Source of the DNA: Pavlovales sp. CCMP2436 | Lineage: Eukaryota; Haptophyta; Pavlovophyceae; Pavlovales | Assembly (NCBI GenBank): GCA_026770615.1 | Contig: MU631329.1 | Coordinates: forward strand, 71,762 to 93,408 | Length of the DNA: 21,647 nucleotides | Direction: 5' to 3' | Shown: positions 1 to 8,763 of the stretch, in pieces | How the letters are laid out: every line of letters starts with the position of its first letter | Numbering within the stretch: position 1 is the stretch's first letter | Position numbers and translations under genes: made by a program | Notes under the pieces: model-generated | Told to the model about the DNA's origin: nothing | The model's input: the letters and a program-made list of their open reading frames with translations, nothing else | Databases searched by the model: none

Positions 1-30
1 CTTCTCCCAGCTCGAATCCGACCGGATTTG

Positions 31-205
31 CACGTCCCCTCCGAACCCGGCTAATCTCGCCTCGCGCGTCCCCTCCGAACCCGGCTAATCTCGCCTCGCG
101 CGTCCCCTCCGAACCCGGCTAATCTCGCCCCGCGCGTCCCCTCTGACTGAACCCGGCTAATCACGCCCAGCGCGTCCCCTCTGAACCCGGCTTTGCCCGC
201 GCCGC
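31..205. repeat. 34-bp GC-rich minisatellite, about 5 copies
   Basis: The unit containing CGTCCCCTCCGAACCCGGCT recurs with starts near 33, 67, 101, 135 and 173. The spacing is 34 bp, except the last interval of 38 bp, which carries a short insertion. It lies just before the first recognisable channel exon, so it is probably intronic. The long minus-strand open frame through it is a by-product of the repeat and is not called as a gene. Confidence 0.85.
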
Positions 206-215
206 ACGCAAACAG

Positions 216-502
216 TTTCCGCGATTTCACGAATTCGTTCTTTACTCTCTTTTTGATCATCCTCGGCGACTTTAATTTTGAGGAGCTGCGATTGGCCAAC
301 GATTTATTAGGTCCAGTGCTGTTCATCAGGTGAGCCTCCTCTCTTGTACCAAAAAAAATAAAAAATCACACGCATACTAATAATACTGATAATACTATAA
401 TGCAGCTACGTCGTGATTGTGTACCTTATCCTCTTCAACATGTTCCTGTCCATCATCGGAGAGGCGTACGTGCGCGTCAAGGAAAAGACCTCGTCGTTCG
501 AG
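216..502 (+). CDS. Polycystin-2-like (PKD2/TRPP) cation channel, two internal exons (216-329 and 406-502)
   Basis: Translation across 216-329 gives a segment with SFFTLFLIILGDFNFEEL and then LANDLLGP. After a GT-AG intron at 330-405, YVVIVYLILFNMFLSIIGEAY follows. This is the pore helix/selectivity filter (LGDF, compare LGDFDF), the N-R-L-G-P-like turn and the last membrane helix (S6, with NMFLxII) of polycystin-2 family channels, which pass calcium and other cations in cilia or internal membranes. The junction is phase 2: AG of exon 1 plus C of exon 2 makes a Ser codon. Donor is GTGAGC, acceptor TGCAG. Exon 2 ends GAG|GTAAGT in phase 0. The 5' part of the gene lies outside the window. The start at 216 follows an AAACAG acceptor and is less certain than the other boundaries. 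Confidence 0.9.
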
Positions 503-1377
503 GTAAGTTCCTTTACTTGGCGATATGAAAAATGCGCAAAAGTTTACTACGTGTTCTACGCATGAGAAATATTGACACCGATTTACCGTTGCAGGGGGGG
601 AGGGGGCTTGGGGGGCTCATCTTAGCTTGAGTATAAACACCTTGGCTATCACCTAAATCCGTATCAATCCGAGCCTTCCCCCGGGCGCAGAGACTGTGCC
701 CCGGCGGTAGAAGTGGCATCGCATAACATAGCATACTCCCCGGGACATGAGGTACGTGCCCTTGGATACGCACCACATACGGAGGCCTTCCCGACGTCCC
801 TGCCGGCTGAAAAGTTAGGGCCCAGTCGTCTAAATAGCTGAGCACTCCTGCTCAGGATTTAGATTTAAAAGCTGCTCTTTGTTGAAAAAACATTGAAACT
901 AAGTTACAAAACCTTTTTGCTATCTGACAACACTCGCACTACTGTTAATGTAAGTTGGGTCCGTGCCGATTTTCCTGTCCGGACTGTTAGTTAGTTTCTT
1001 TTTCCGATATTTCTCCCGGGCTGGCTAGCCCAGATCCGGTGGCTGGCCCCGTGGCGGTTCGCCCGTCTTTTAGCTTCGTTGCCAGGCCCACCAAATCCTA
1101 ACTGGCAATAAGCGACCCCCCCCCCCCGCATCCCCCCATTTTATGTGAAGGATCCGTTCATGTGCAACATAAGTTTGGGATTGTACGCGCGCAAACAGCG
1201 AAGGTATGTACTGGCTGTGACTTAATCTTTTTTAAGAATTGCCCTCGCCCCATTCAATTGACGTTACACCGTAACATTGCGTCGCTTACACCACGACGTA
1301 AATGCGTTTATTATAATATATAATAAACGCATTTATTATATATATTTCTTTGCAATTGAAATGTATTAATTGAATGT
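503..1377 (+). other. Large intron of the channel gene, no gene seen
   Basis: Non-coding by appearance: stop codons in all plus-strand frames, homopolymer C/G runs (near 595-612 and 1117-1127), and no domain in the short minus-strand open frame at 513-845. It contains the palindrome listed at 1300-1334. Confidence 0.6.
1300..1334. repeat. Perfect hairpin, 15-bp arms, 5-nt loop
   Basis: AAATGCGTTTATTAT at 1300-1314 is followed after 5 nt by its exact reverse complement at 1320-1334. It sits in an AT-rich part of the intron. It could form a cruciform or be the remnant of a short palindromic element; no function can be assigned. Confidence 0.8.
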
Positions 1378-1575
1378 AACAATTTGTCGCCTGAAGCGCA
1401 AGGTGTCTAGAGATGACGAGAAAACCTCGAGTGACTGTGGAGGACGTTTACTTCTTCCTGTTAAAAGAAACTAAATTTACGGTTTATTAATTAGTTGGTT
1501 GTGACAGGCTTTGTCGCCTGGGGTGAGAGCTGTATAGAGATGACGAGAGAATACCTTGTGGCCGTAGAGGATTTT
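1378..1575 (+). pseudogene. Two decayed tandem copies of the downstream channel exon
   Basis: Segments 1378-1447 and 1506-1575 align by eye with the start of the exon at about 1672-1782. All three share (GTGACAG)GCTT(T/C)GTCGC near the start, an AGAGATGACGAG / GGGGACGACGAA block about 30 nt later, and a GTGGAGGAC/GTAGAGGAT-like block. Copies 2 and 3 are also preceded by the same TTGGTTGTGACAGGCT acceptor region. The upstream copies contain in-frame stops (for example GGGTGA and TAGAG), so they are unlikely to be spliced productively. I read this as tandem exon duplication followed by decay of the 5' copies. Confidence 0.65.
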
Positions 1576-1686
1576 TGTTCCTTATTTAATTAAATTTAAA
1601 TTAATGGGTTGGTTGTATAATTGTTCCTTCTTATTTAATTAAATTAAAACGAATTGGTTGGTTGTGACAGGCTTCGTCGCATCGAG

Positions 1687-1782
1687 CGTGAGCTCTATGG
1701 GGACGACGAAGAACATGTCGTGACAGCGAAAGACATCCGCGCAATCGAGGCGGATCTGCGAGAAATTTTAGGCGACGCAGAG
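1687..1782 (+). CDS. Probable third exon of the polycystin-like gene: charged helical segment
   Basis: The open segment encodes a highly charged stretch (RELYGDDEEHVVTAKDIRAI and then EADLREILGDAE) typical of the cytosolic C-terminal coiled-coil or helical tail of polycystin-type channels. Using the CGAG|CGT acceptor keeps phase 0 from the previous exon, and the donor is GAG|GTGTGT. The alternative acceptor at GACAG (about 1671) matches the acceptor of the decayed copies but is out of phase with exon 2, so an intervening exon or a different junction remains possible. Family membership is inferred from position and charge, not from a diagnostic motif. Confidence 0.55.
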
Positions 1783-1795
1783 GTGTGTCTTTGCA

Positions 1796-2006
1796 GGGGT
1801 ATAGAGGGGGTTGGTTCCCGGCAATGCACGATTCGTCGATGTGTGATGCACCCTGCGAATACAATTTTCAGTTTTTACTTAAAACTCTGTATGTAATAAT
1901 CGTCCAGATTAGTCCCAGATGAGCATTTACAGTGCGCAAAACGGGTTTTTAATTACAGGGTACAACGCACATGTTTTACGCTGGAAACCAACCCCCTCTA
2001 TACCCC
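1796..2006. repeat. Inverted-repeat element with 24-bp arms in the intron
   Basis: The arms at 1796-1819 and 1983-2006 are reverse complements (GGGGTATAGAGGGGGTTGGT followed by TCCC/TTCC) with one mismatch. Flanking bases (CTTTGCA versus CAAAGACCA in the reversed arm) extend the similarity. The spacing of about 160 bp fits a short MITE. The left end sits only about 13 bp past the exon donor, so it inserted close to the splice site. No clear target duplication was seen. Confidence 0.6.
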
Positions 2007-2155
2007 TGGTCTTTGTTAAGGATAGATCTTGTAACGACCCCCAACTTGCAGCCCGAAGGCGTACAGGCATGTCATGGGAAGGTCAGCACATCGGTCGTCT
2101 CGTGCGCTATCTTACGAGTCACTGCGTTGGGACAGTATTTTATAATAAAATACAA

Positions 2156-2350
2156 GATGATGATGATGATGATAATGCTAATCACAACCGCTCTTTTGCA
2201 AATTGTTGTTGCCGCATATATATACATATCGAACTCTACAGACCGACAGTTTTTTTTTTTTTTGAAGATGACGAAGATGATGATGATGATGATGATAATG
2301 CTAATCACAACCGCTCTTTTGCAAATTGTTGTTGCCGCATATATATATAT
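2156..2350 (+). repeat. Duplicated 70-bp block with GAT microsatellite
   Basis: A (GAT)n tract followed by AATGCTAATCACAACCGCTC, TTTTGCAAATTGTTGTTGCC and GCATATATATA occurs at 2156-2224 and again at 2276-2350, nearly identical, separated by about 50 bp containing a T14 run. This looks like a recent local duplication. The poly-Asp plus-strand frames across it are repeat artefacts. Confidence 0.85.
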
Positions 2351-2360
2351 TTATTTTTAT

Positions 2361-2575
2361 ATATGCCAAGTGAAGGACAGCCTCATCACGCTACGCAAGC
2401 ACGCGCGCGAGCAGCGCTCCCTCGCCATCACGCCGGCCAACCCTCACCTTTACGGTTGCCCCATGGATTTCGCCAGCCTAAAAGTGACAGCCAACCAGAA
2501 CGCAGGGATAAACACCGATTACTTCCTAGAGCCAACCAGCGCTGAGCGTCAAGAGTCAGGAGCCAACCGGCGTTA
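2361..2575 (+). CDS. Possible terminal exon of the channel gene (tentative)
   Basis: One plus-strand frame reads VKDSLITLRKHAREQRSLAI followed by TPANPHLYGCPMDFASLKVT and ends at TAA 2573-2575. Composition is GC-rich like the other exons, and it follows a pyrimidine-poor, AT-rich stretch ending in CCAAG. The phase does not fit the preceding exon with the obvious AG, so the splice site is unresolved. A second frame is also open here and ends at 2545. From 2533 on, short degenerate repeats with GGAGCCAA(C/A) occur, so the true end may be earlier. No domain is recognised. Confidence 0.35.
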
Positions 2576-2649
2576 AGCGCTTAAAAGTCAGGAGCCAAAC
2601 AGAGCGAAGCTGGCGAAAGGCTTCTGGGCGAATAAATAAATAGTTTTGA

Positions 2650-3085
2650 AATTTGGCTCGCCCCGGCCCAGAGAGAAGGGGGGGGACGGTCGGACGGGCG
2701 GAAAATTAACTAGTGTCCTACTTAATAATTCTGGCTCGCCCCGGCCCAGAGAGAAGGGGAGGGGGAGTCGGACGGACGAACGGACGGATGGAAACTTAAC
2801 TAACTTCCTATTTGATAAATATTGGCCCGGCCCAGAGGGAGAAGGGGGGGGGGGTTGGACGGACGGACGGATGGACGGAAAGTTAACTAATTTCCTACTT
2901 AATAAATGATGGCTCGCCCCGGCCCAGAGAGAAGGGGTTAGGGGTCGGACAGACGGACGGACGGAAAGTTAACTAACTTCCTACTTAATAAATGATGGCT
3001 CGCCCCGGCCCAGAGAGAAGGGGTTTGGACGGACGGACGGACAGACGGAAACTTATCTAGCTTTCTACTTGATAAATGCTGCCCG
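2650..3085. repeat. Direct minisatellite array, 80-90 bp units
   Basis: Five to six units begin with GGCTCGCCCCGGCCCAGAGA or a variant near 2652, 2731, 2821, 2909, 2995 and 3080. Each contains an AAGGGG run, a (CGGA)n tract and GAAA(G/C)TTAACTAACTTCCTA, ending in CTTAATAAATG. The unit ends are AT-rich and the middles GC-rich. Short open frames cross the array but merely repeat the unit. Confidence 0.9.
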
Positions 3086-3250
3086 GCCCTCTCTCTCTCT
3101 GGGCCGAGCCATAATTTTAGGTAGGAAGTTATTTAACTTTCTATCCGTCCGTCCGTCCGACTGACCCCCCTCCCCCTCTGGGCCGGACAGCATTTATTAA
3201 TGAGAAAGTTAGTTAAACATATTCCTCCCCCCCCCCCCTCTGGACGGACC
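3086..3250. repeat. Inverted copies of the same minisatellite unit
   Basis: From 3086 the unit appears in reverse complement: CTCTGGGCCGAGCC, then GGTAGGAAGTTATTTAACTT, then (TCCG)n. A second inverted partial unit lies at about 3175-3250. The array therefore folds back on itself with its centre near 3085, where CCCGGCCCTCTCTCTCTCTG joins GGCCGAGCC. Confidence 0.85.
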
Positions 3251-3595
3251 GAGGAATATGTTTTAGTTTTTTTTATTAATTTAATTAATTAATTAGTTCC
3301 TTTTTATGGTTGAATAATTGAAGCGTAACCGACCAATTCTATTGAATACAAAAATAGTTCACTTTTCGTCCCCCTTCCCCTCCGAGCTGGACGGCCCGGA
3401 AGGGCCGAGGAATATAATTTAATATATATATATATATATATTTAATTTAGACATATTTTTAAAAAAATATTTGAAGAGTAACGGACAATCCGTCTGGCCG
3501 CCGGATGTCGGTTACAAATCCGTCGAGCCGACAGATATCGGTTACTGCATCGTTCTCGTTGGCTCTCGTGTTAACGTCGATCATGCCAGGAGCCA
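3251..3595. other. AT-rich spacer with (TA)n tract, no gene seen
   Basis: Contains T runs, AATTAATTAATTAATT, a third degenerate CCTCCGAGCTGGACGG piece related to the neighbouring minisatellite (about 3370-3410) and a (TA)n tract at about 3421-3441. A short tandem pair of AATCCGTC(T/G)GxCG(C/A)C with CGGTTAC follows at 3486-3545. Nothing coding is supported. Confidence 0.6.
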
Positions 3596-3739
3596 ATGAG
3601 AGCGAGGCAGCCGGCAGTTGAGCGAATTCCCTTGGGTAAGGACCTCTACGGCTGCAACTACTGCATGAACGCCGAGCAATCCGTGCTGGCGGGGGACATG
3701 CACAGTCTCGCGCTCCACCTGGCCGTGCACCACGACTAA
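3596..3739 (+). CDS. 47-residue ORF or terminal exon with a C2H2 zinc-finger pattern
   Basis: The ATG at 3596 opens a frame ending at TAA 3737-3739. Its C-terminal half, GKDLYGCNYCMNAEQSVLAG then DMHSLALHLAVHHD, contains C-X2-C-X12-H-X4-H, the spacing of a classical C2H2 finger. It is preceded by CATGCCAG, a possible splice acceptor, so it may be a last exon rather than a separate peptide gene. GC content is exon-like against AT-rich flanks. The LYGC string also occurs in the tentative exon at 2361-2575, hinting at a shared origin. No family is assigned. Confidence 0.45.
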   Translation: MRARQPAVERIPLGKDLYGCNYCMNAEQSVLAGDMHSLALHLAVHHD

Positions 3740-4161
3740 GCCAACCCGGCACAGGCCGCACGCATAGCTAGATAGGCACACTGGCCACGCTTGACACGTG
3801 CAGTACAGATTCATTTGTTCTCTACAATTGAGTACACGCGCAGACGCAAATCTAAATCATATGTAGTTCTTATTTTGGAAATTTCAATTCGGACCGCCCC
3901 AGGCTCCGTCCTGCCGTCCACCAAGCCTTCCCAAGGCCCCCGCGCCCAGTTCAAATCTCCCGCCAGAAGGCACTCTGACGCCCGGCGTGACACATGCCCC
4001 GCTGCCCTCTGTCACACAGGGGCGCGCCCAAAACCTGGACCTAAATTTAAGCTCATTTTGAGTACGGAGTCCGTATGTTTTTTAAATGCCAAATATCGGA
4101 ACCCCACACTGACCATAGTTATATATATATATATACATATGTTTCATATATCGCGAGCCCG
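3740..4161. other. Spacer without recognisable gene
   Basis: Mixed-composition DNA with CACACAGGGGCGCG and proline/arginine-rich by-product frames. It ends in a (TA)n tract at about 4120-4137 immediately before a GC-rich coding-like segment. No promoter motif is convincing. Confidence 0.5.
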
Positions 4162-4286
4162 ATGGAGGCGGCGGCGCGCATCAAGAAGAAGCTCATCGAC
4201 ACGATCGGTACGATCGCGGCACGCGGCCATGCGCAGCTGCTGCTCGCGCGCTTGAGCGCGCTGGCCCCGATCGCTGCCCAGCGGGG
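4162..4286 (+). CDS. Short coding-like fragment cut off by repeat R
   Basis: From ATG 4162 the frame reads MEAAARIKKKLIDTIGTIAA and then RGHAQLLLARLSALAPIAAQ, GC-rich with amphipathic helical character, like the host exons. At about 4287 it runs directly into the interspersed repeat (GAACACGACAAACAGCAA), also present in the R element at 16.2 kb. The open frame continues about 37 codons into the repeat, to TAA near 4396. It is probably a first exon or exon remnant truncated by insertion. GATCG|GTACG at 4205 is a possible donor. Confidence 0.35.
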
Positions 4287-4750
4287 GAACACGACAAACA
4301 GCAAACAGCAGATCATCTCCCTAAACGCCCTTGCCAGGGCACACCACCGGAGATCCATCGGCACGCGCGGTGGCGCCCAAGCCAGCGCAGCCGACTAAGG
4401 CACGCAGCAGGCAATGGGCGACGCAGCGCTCAGACCAGCACAACATTCAGAACAGTCAGACGCCAGCTTGCATCCCTATCATAAATATATCGTCAGCGTT
4501 ATACATATATATATGCCAGCTTGAATCCCTATCATAAATAAATAAATGTAGGGGGGTTTGGGCTGGCGTTACGTTTCAAGTTCAAATCATGCTGATCTTA
4601 GCGCTCCGACGCAGGCTCCTACGCGCTACGCCGAAGTGGGGAGCTGGTATATATTATATGTTTATGATAGGGATTTAAGCTGGCGTCTGACTGTTCTGAA
4701 TGTTGTGCTGGTCTGAGCGCTGCGTCGCCCATTGCCTACTGCGTGCCTTA
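4287..4750 (+). repeat. Interspersed repeat R, rearranged copy with internal inverted duplication
   Basis: Comparison with 16.2-16.55 kb gives three blocks: A (4287-4396, GAACACGACAAACAGCAA onward), B (4397-4486, with GCACGCAGCAGGCAATGGGC through CAGCTTGCATCCCTATCATA) and C (about 4550-4650, with GTAGGGGGGTTTGGGCTGGC through CGCTACGCCGAAGTGGGG). Block B then occurs inverted at 4663-4750, making an IR of about 88 bp around block C. Extra partial B ends (GCCAGCTTGAATCCCTATCA plus TAAATAAATAAAT) lie at 4513-4556. Copies abut (TA)n tracts. No protein is encoded. Confidence 0.85.
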
Positions 4751-5206
4751 TACGCATGAAGGGGGGTTCGGGCTGGCGGTACAGTTCAAGTCCAAGTCAG
4801 GCTGATCTTAGCGCTCCGACGCAGGCTTCTACGCGCTACGTCATATGCAGGGGATCGCGGGCAATAAGAAGGGCGAATTTTGAGCTTGAGACTGAGATTC
4901 TTAGCAAATTACAAACAAAAAATACTTAAATTTGCTTAAATTACATACAAACAATGCATAAAAACGAGGCTCAGTTTTTTATCGGTACGGCTTCTTATTG
5001 CCCGCGATCCCCTGCATACATACATATATACATATATAATGTTCTGGCTGGCGGTGTGACATATCATACACCTGTACAACGTCTGCGCAGGGCTTAGCAG
5101 GTATTATAATATTGGCACGCAGCAGGCAAAGATGGGCGACGCAGCGCTCAGACCAGCACAACATTCAGAACAGTCAGACGCCAGCTTGAATCCCTATCAT
5201 AAATAA
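4751..5206 (+). repeat. Further R fragments around a 26-bp inverted repeat
   Basis: A second block C lies at about 4758-4842 (GGGGGGTTCGGGCTGGCGGT). Next, 4846-4873 (containing GGGGATCGCGGGCAATAAG) is repeated inverted at about 4989-5017, enclosing a 115-bp AT-rich segment. Block B recurs in direct orientation at about 5114-5205 with a small AAG insertion after GGCA. The region is a nest of R pieces; the enclosed AT-rich DNA has no recognised content. Confidence 0.75.
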
Positions 5207-5567
5207 ATTACTGATAGGGATTACACTACTCGGAAAGGCCCCCATATGTAGCCGCTAAAGAAGGTGACCAGACTTTTGGGTAGGGGGAGTATATCGTCTA
5301 TTATTAATAGTAGACATTAACCACTGTCATTTATCATATACATGCAGATTACGCATATAGGTGCAGCTCACCAAGAGCACGACAGGTACGTCGGCAGAGG
5401 CTCATAAGCACGCGCATCTAGATGCAGACCGCAGAGGGCAGCGCTAGACTAGACTTTCGCCCCATGCAAGCTTTCAATCTTGTCATATGGCGGGCCCACC
5501 AACGCGCGAGCTGCGCAGTTTCTTACTTGTAGCAGGGATTCAGGCGCGAGCACTTCGGGTGCTCGAA
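5207..5567. other. Spacer downstream of the phospholipase gene
   Basis: Begins with an echo of the R terminus (CTGATAGGGATTA). No coding frame is supported. It contains the 3' flank of the minus-strand lipase gene; no clear AATAAA-type polyadenylation signal close to the stop was identified. Confidence 0.5.
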
Positions 5568-7591
5568 TCATGGCTGAGGCGAGACGATGTCGCCGGCCTG
5601 ATAGTCGGCGATCATCGTCTCGCGGCCAAAGCCCTTGACGAACTGCTCCATCCCCGAGGCGAGCGTCTCGCACGCCGCTGAGGCATCGCCCCCAGGCGGG
5701 ATGCTAGTGGGGCAGCTCGGGCCCACATTGCCGTGGATCACGAACAGCGTGACCTTGGACCCGCCCTTGATGCCGTACGCCGGGTTGTCAACCGTCGTGA
5801 GCTCGAGCGTGAGCGTGCGGAAGACGGAGCTACCGTGCGCCTGCCAAGAAGGCGGCAACGACTCGGCTGGCGGCGGAGAGGAAGCACATGATCAGTTCGG
5901 GGGGGAGGGCCGAGGTAAGAGGGCGTGAAGCTAGCGCAGGTCGGACTCAGTGTGTTGCGCAGACTATGGGCGGAGTTACTGGGCGTCGACACTGAACGCA
6001 GGCACTAGGCGCGGACAGTGCGCGCAGACCATATAGCGCGCACCGAAGATCTGCGGCGAGAGCATGATTATACCGCGGTTCGCCTCGGAAACATACGTGC
6101 TCCCGGGCGTGCCGGGGTAGTAGTAGCCGGAAGGTGAGACATTCCCGTTGTTGGCGAACAGCTGTTCAAGCGAGCTCGCTTGGCGGTAGCAGTTGGCCAT
6201 CGTGACCTTGCCCGCGCAAGAGTTGGCGTAGCTCGCGACGAGGCGGTACGCTCTCGCGTCGAGCGATGACCGCTGCAATGAAGCCAAGGTACCAACCAGC
6301 CCCAGATTGTCCGTGTAAGCGCCATCGATCATCCTTCCGTGCGTGAACTCGCAGGTGTCCGAAGAGCCCGACGTGCAGACGGCATACTGATCCATGTTGA
6401 ATTTGGGCCAAATATCGGCGAGCACGCTGGCCCTATCGTCTGAGAGGCAGAGGTACTGTACAAGGGGCATCCAAGGCAGACAGCAAGGGGTGGATAGTCA
6501 GAGCCAGCGCACACATCAAGGATCAGGGCAGGCAGATATAGTTGAGAGGGTAAAAGACAAACCTGCGCGACCTGCTCGATCATCGTGTCTGAGCCCAACA
6601 GCCCTGCCGCGGCGCTCGAGCTGGCGCCGATCGCACCCACAGACATAGGTATGGCCGGCAAGACGTCAACGAGTGGGCGCATGCTGCGCGGTTCGTTGAG
6701 GAACCCTAAGAGCGGGTGGAATCTGGAACCCTCGAGAACAACGGAGTCGTCTTGGTCCAACAGTGGGAAGACGAGCTGCGTCGAGCCATCGGGCTTAGCC
6801 ACGTACACCATGGGGAGCGGCGCCAGCGCGGCGGTATAATTCACGACGATTTGAGCGCGCTCGTCACCGCCCTTGCCCAAGTAGGCGCTCGGCGCCAACG
6901 ATGTGGTGAAAGCGAGCGTGGATCCGGCGAGTGCGGGGTTGGACGCCGCAGTTGCCGGCTTATCCGAGAGCCCCGGCTCGTAGGCGTCAAGCATCTCGGC
7001 GGTGAACGCAAGCCATGAGTGCCCCATCTTGCCGGCGACGAGCAACGCGTGGACGGTCTCCAGGATCTTGGACAGCTTCGCACAGACGTTGGACGGCGTC
7101 TCGAAAGGCTCGAATCCAATCGTCGCGTAGGCCTGCATAAAGTCGGCGTACACCTTGGCGATAGGCTGGGTGCTACCCTGTACGCCGTTGTAGAAGCGAG
7201 GCGAGTGGGCGAGGAGGAGCAACGTCCAAGAGCCGCCAGAGTTTGCGCCGAGCGTCGGCGGCAGCGAGAGGCCTAGCTCGCTCAGCCCACGCAACGCACC
7301 CATGTGCTGCGCCATCGCCTTCCAGCCGCCGCCACTGAACGACAGCCCGACCGGCTCGCCATCGCAGCTGGCGGTGCCGCAGCCGAAGAAGTCCGAGAGC
7401 GAGAGCTGCGTGCTTACGTCCTTGGCGACTCGCGGCGCGCTCCCGTTCGCTACCGACGGGTAAATGGGCGGGCGGCAAAAGGGCGCAGCCAGCTGCGAAG
7501 GATTGGCCGCGGTAATGACGAGCCAGAGGAGCGCGCCGAGGGAGACGACCCCGATGGCCAAATGGGCGGGGACGCACCGCCTGGCCACCAT
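5568..7591 (-). CDS. PLA2_B / patatin-like phospholipase (lysophospholipase-type acyl hydrolase), 3 exons
   Basis: Predicted to hydrolyse acyl esters of (lyso)phospholipids with a Ser-Asp dyad. Exon 1 is 7591-6563 (343 codons), exon 2 6455-5980, exon 3 about 5829-5568, about 588 aa in all. Residues 13-29 form a hydrophobic signal peptide or anchor. SFSGGGWKAM at about 84-93 is the glycine-rich oxyanion loop, GANSGGSW at about 115-122 the GxSGG-type elbow (Ser118), and IDGAYTDNLG at about 386-395 supplies the Asp. Intron 1 (6456-6562) has CAG|GTTTGT and TACAG and is phase 0. Intron 2 (5830-5979) uses CA|GTAACT and GGTAG, which keeps the C-terminal frame (SVFRTLTLELTTVDNPAYGI). Without that splice the frame stops at once after VDAQ. 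The 3' acceptor is my least certain boundary; an alternative at GCCGCCAG needs another donor. Two NxT/S sites and many cysteines fit a secretory location. No frameshifts were seen. Confidence 0.85.
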
Positions 7592-8050
7592 CGCGCGCGG
7601 CTAACGAATGGCTGGCTGGCCCGAGCAGGCGTGGTGTGTGGTGGAGGTCTCGGTCCGGGCACGGAGCTCGAGCGTGTGGTGGCGGTCGTTGTCAAAGTCG
7701 GCGCAGGTGTAGTGCGTGATGGTGGCGACCGGGTTCGTAGGTTAATATGCAGATATCCATCTATAGATACGAACTGAAAGCCATGCAGATATATATAGGT
7801 ACGAACTAAAAGCTATGCGTGTGTGTAAGTCTCTAGTTAAACATCCGTCTCTGGGAGAATCGCACTGGAAATAGCGTTGAAAAAACACTCAGATCCAGGG
7901 ATCCACCCCGAGCACATGGATACCGTCCCCACCGCTGATGAGTTCAGACACACGACGATCGACGACGACTCTCGATCGGCGCGCTGACCGGTCTCCACTG
8001 CATCTCCCCCGCGTCGTCTGAAAATGCAGCACCGTCTGCAAGCGTGACAC
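7592..8050 (-). promoter_or_regulatory. Upstream region of the phospholipase gene with a 37-bp tandem duplication
   Basis: The first 150 bp upstream of the ATG are GC-rich. At 7746-7820, ATGCAGATAT...ATAGGTACGAACTAAAAGC is a near-duplicate of ATGCAGATATCCATCTATAG plus ATACGAACTGAAAGC, two copies side by side. TATATATA sits in the second copy, about 200 bp upstream of the start, but whether it acts as a TATA element cannot be judged. No gene is seen to 8050. Confidence 0.45.
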
Positions 8051-8169
8051 ACCTACGCGACTCCCAACCCATTATTTCGTCACCATGTAGCCTGTATCAC
8101 ATATATTGCGATTTTTGCCCCGAAGGACAGAAATCGCAAATATACGCGGCTTATCTGTTGGTCCAATCT

Positions 8170-8760
8170 ATCCCACCCGTTGCCGGGGTTGGGTCTCAGG
8201 CGCAGGACTTTGGGATGCGGAAAATTGCGGGCGTGCTGGCTCATGATTATGTTTCGAAAACTTTGAGTTTAATGGCTCATATTTGGTTTTGGGTTTCTCG
8301 CCGCCCAGGTGGTGTGTCAGCGTAGTTGACTGGATGCTTTCAAAGGCCTGTTTGGTAGATGAGCGCATTGTGCGTGGGTGATTTCCGTGTATGAATATGA
8401 CTGGCTGTCCGAAGTTAATGCGTGCTTGTTTGACGGGCCTGCTGCGGATTCGTGGTGTATGGTGGGACTAGATGGTCCTGCTTTGGGTTCATGATGTATG
8501 GTGGGACTGGCTGCTCCTGGTAGTGCTGAGGGTGTGGCTCGGGACGGTCTCTTCTGGATGCGCTATGGGGGTATGACTCGAGGCGGTCTCTTCTGGATTT
8601 GTTTTCTCCCGATTGGTATGCGTAAGCGTGGCTGGCCTCGGCTGGGCCTGAGGGTGGGCTCAGTCTGCATGGAGGGTATGGTCGGGTCTGCACCTGGAAG
8701 TGAGTCTTCGTTATTCGGAGGTTGATTGCGGGTCAAGCGTATTCGTTTGGCAGGAGTTGT
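8170..8760 (-). pseudogene. Proline-rich C-terminal tail of copy B
   Basis: Minus-strand frames at 8693-8415 (QEQPVPPYIMNPKQDHLVPP) and 8368-8168 continue the tail with frameshifts between them. The sequence is low-complexity, rich in P, Q, S and T, with YEP-like echoes (KTKYEPLNSK). No OTU motif (DGNC) was found here in any minus frame, unlike copy A. Confidence 0.45.
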
Positions 8761-8763
8761 CTG

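Noticed and set aside
1919..2576. Two overlapping plus-strand open frames of about 200 codons with poly-Asp or poly-Met tracts
   Set aside because: They are produced by the GAT microsatellite and its duplication and by AT-rich intron sequence; only the last part (from about 2361) has exon-like composition.
2646..2909. Plus-strand open frame in the minisatellite
   Set aside because: It merely translates the repeated unit; it has no domain, and unit length is not kept as a multiple of three.
2650..3250. CRISPR-like or phage-type repeat array
   Set aside because: Units are 80-90 bp, diverged and partly inverted, with no uniform spacer; eukaryotic minisatellite is the better fit.
6394..7777. 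Plus-strand and alternative minus-strand open frames over the phospholipase gene
   Set aside because: High GC keeps other frames open; only the minus frame with SGGGW, NSGGSW and the spliced DGAYTDN block carries family motifs.
8102..8142. Rho-independent terminator-like hairpin
   Set aside because: The sequence is eukaryotic and the stem is imperfect; at most it is a retrotransposon 3' stem.
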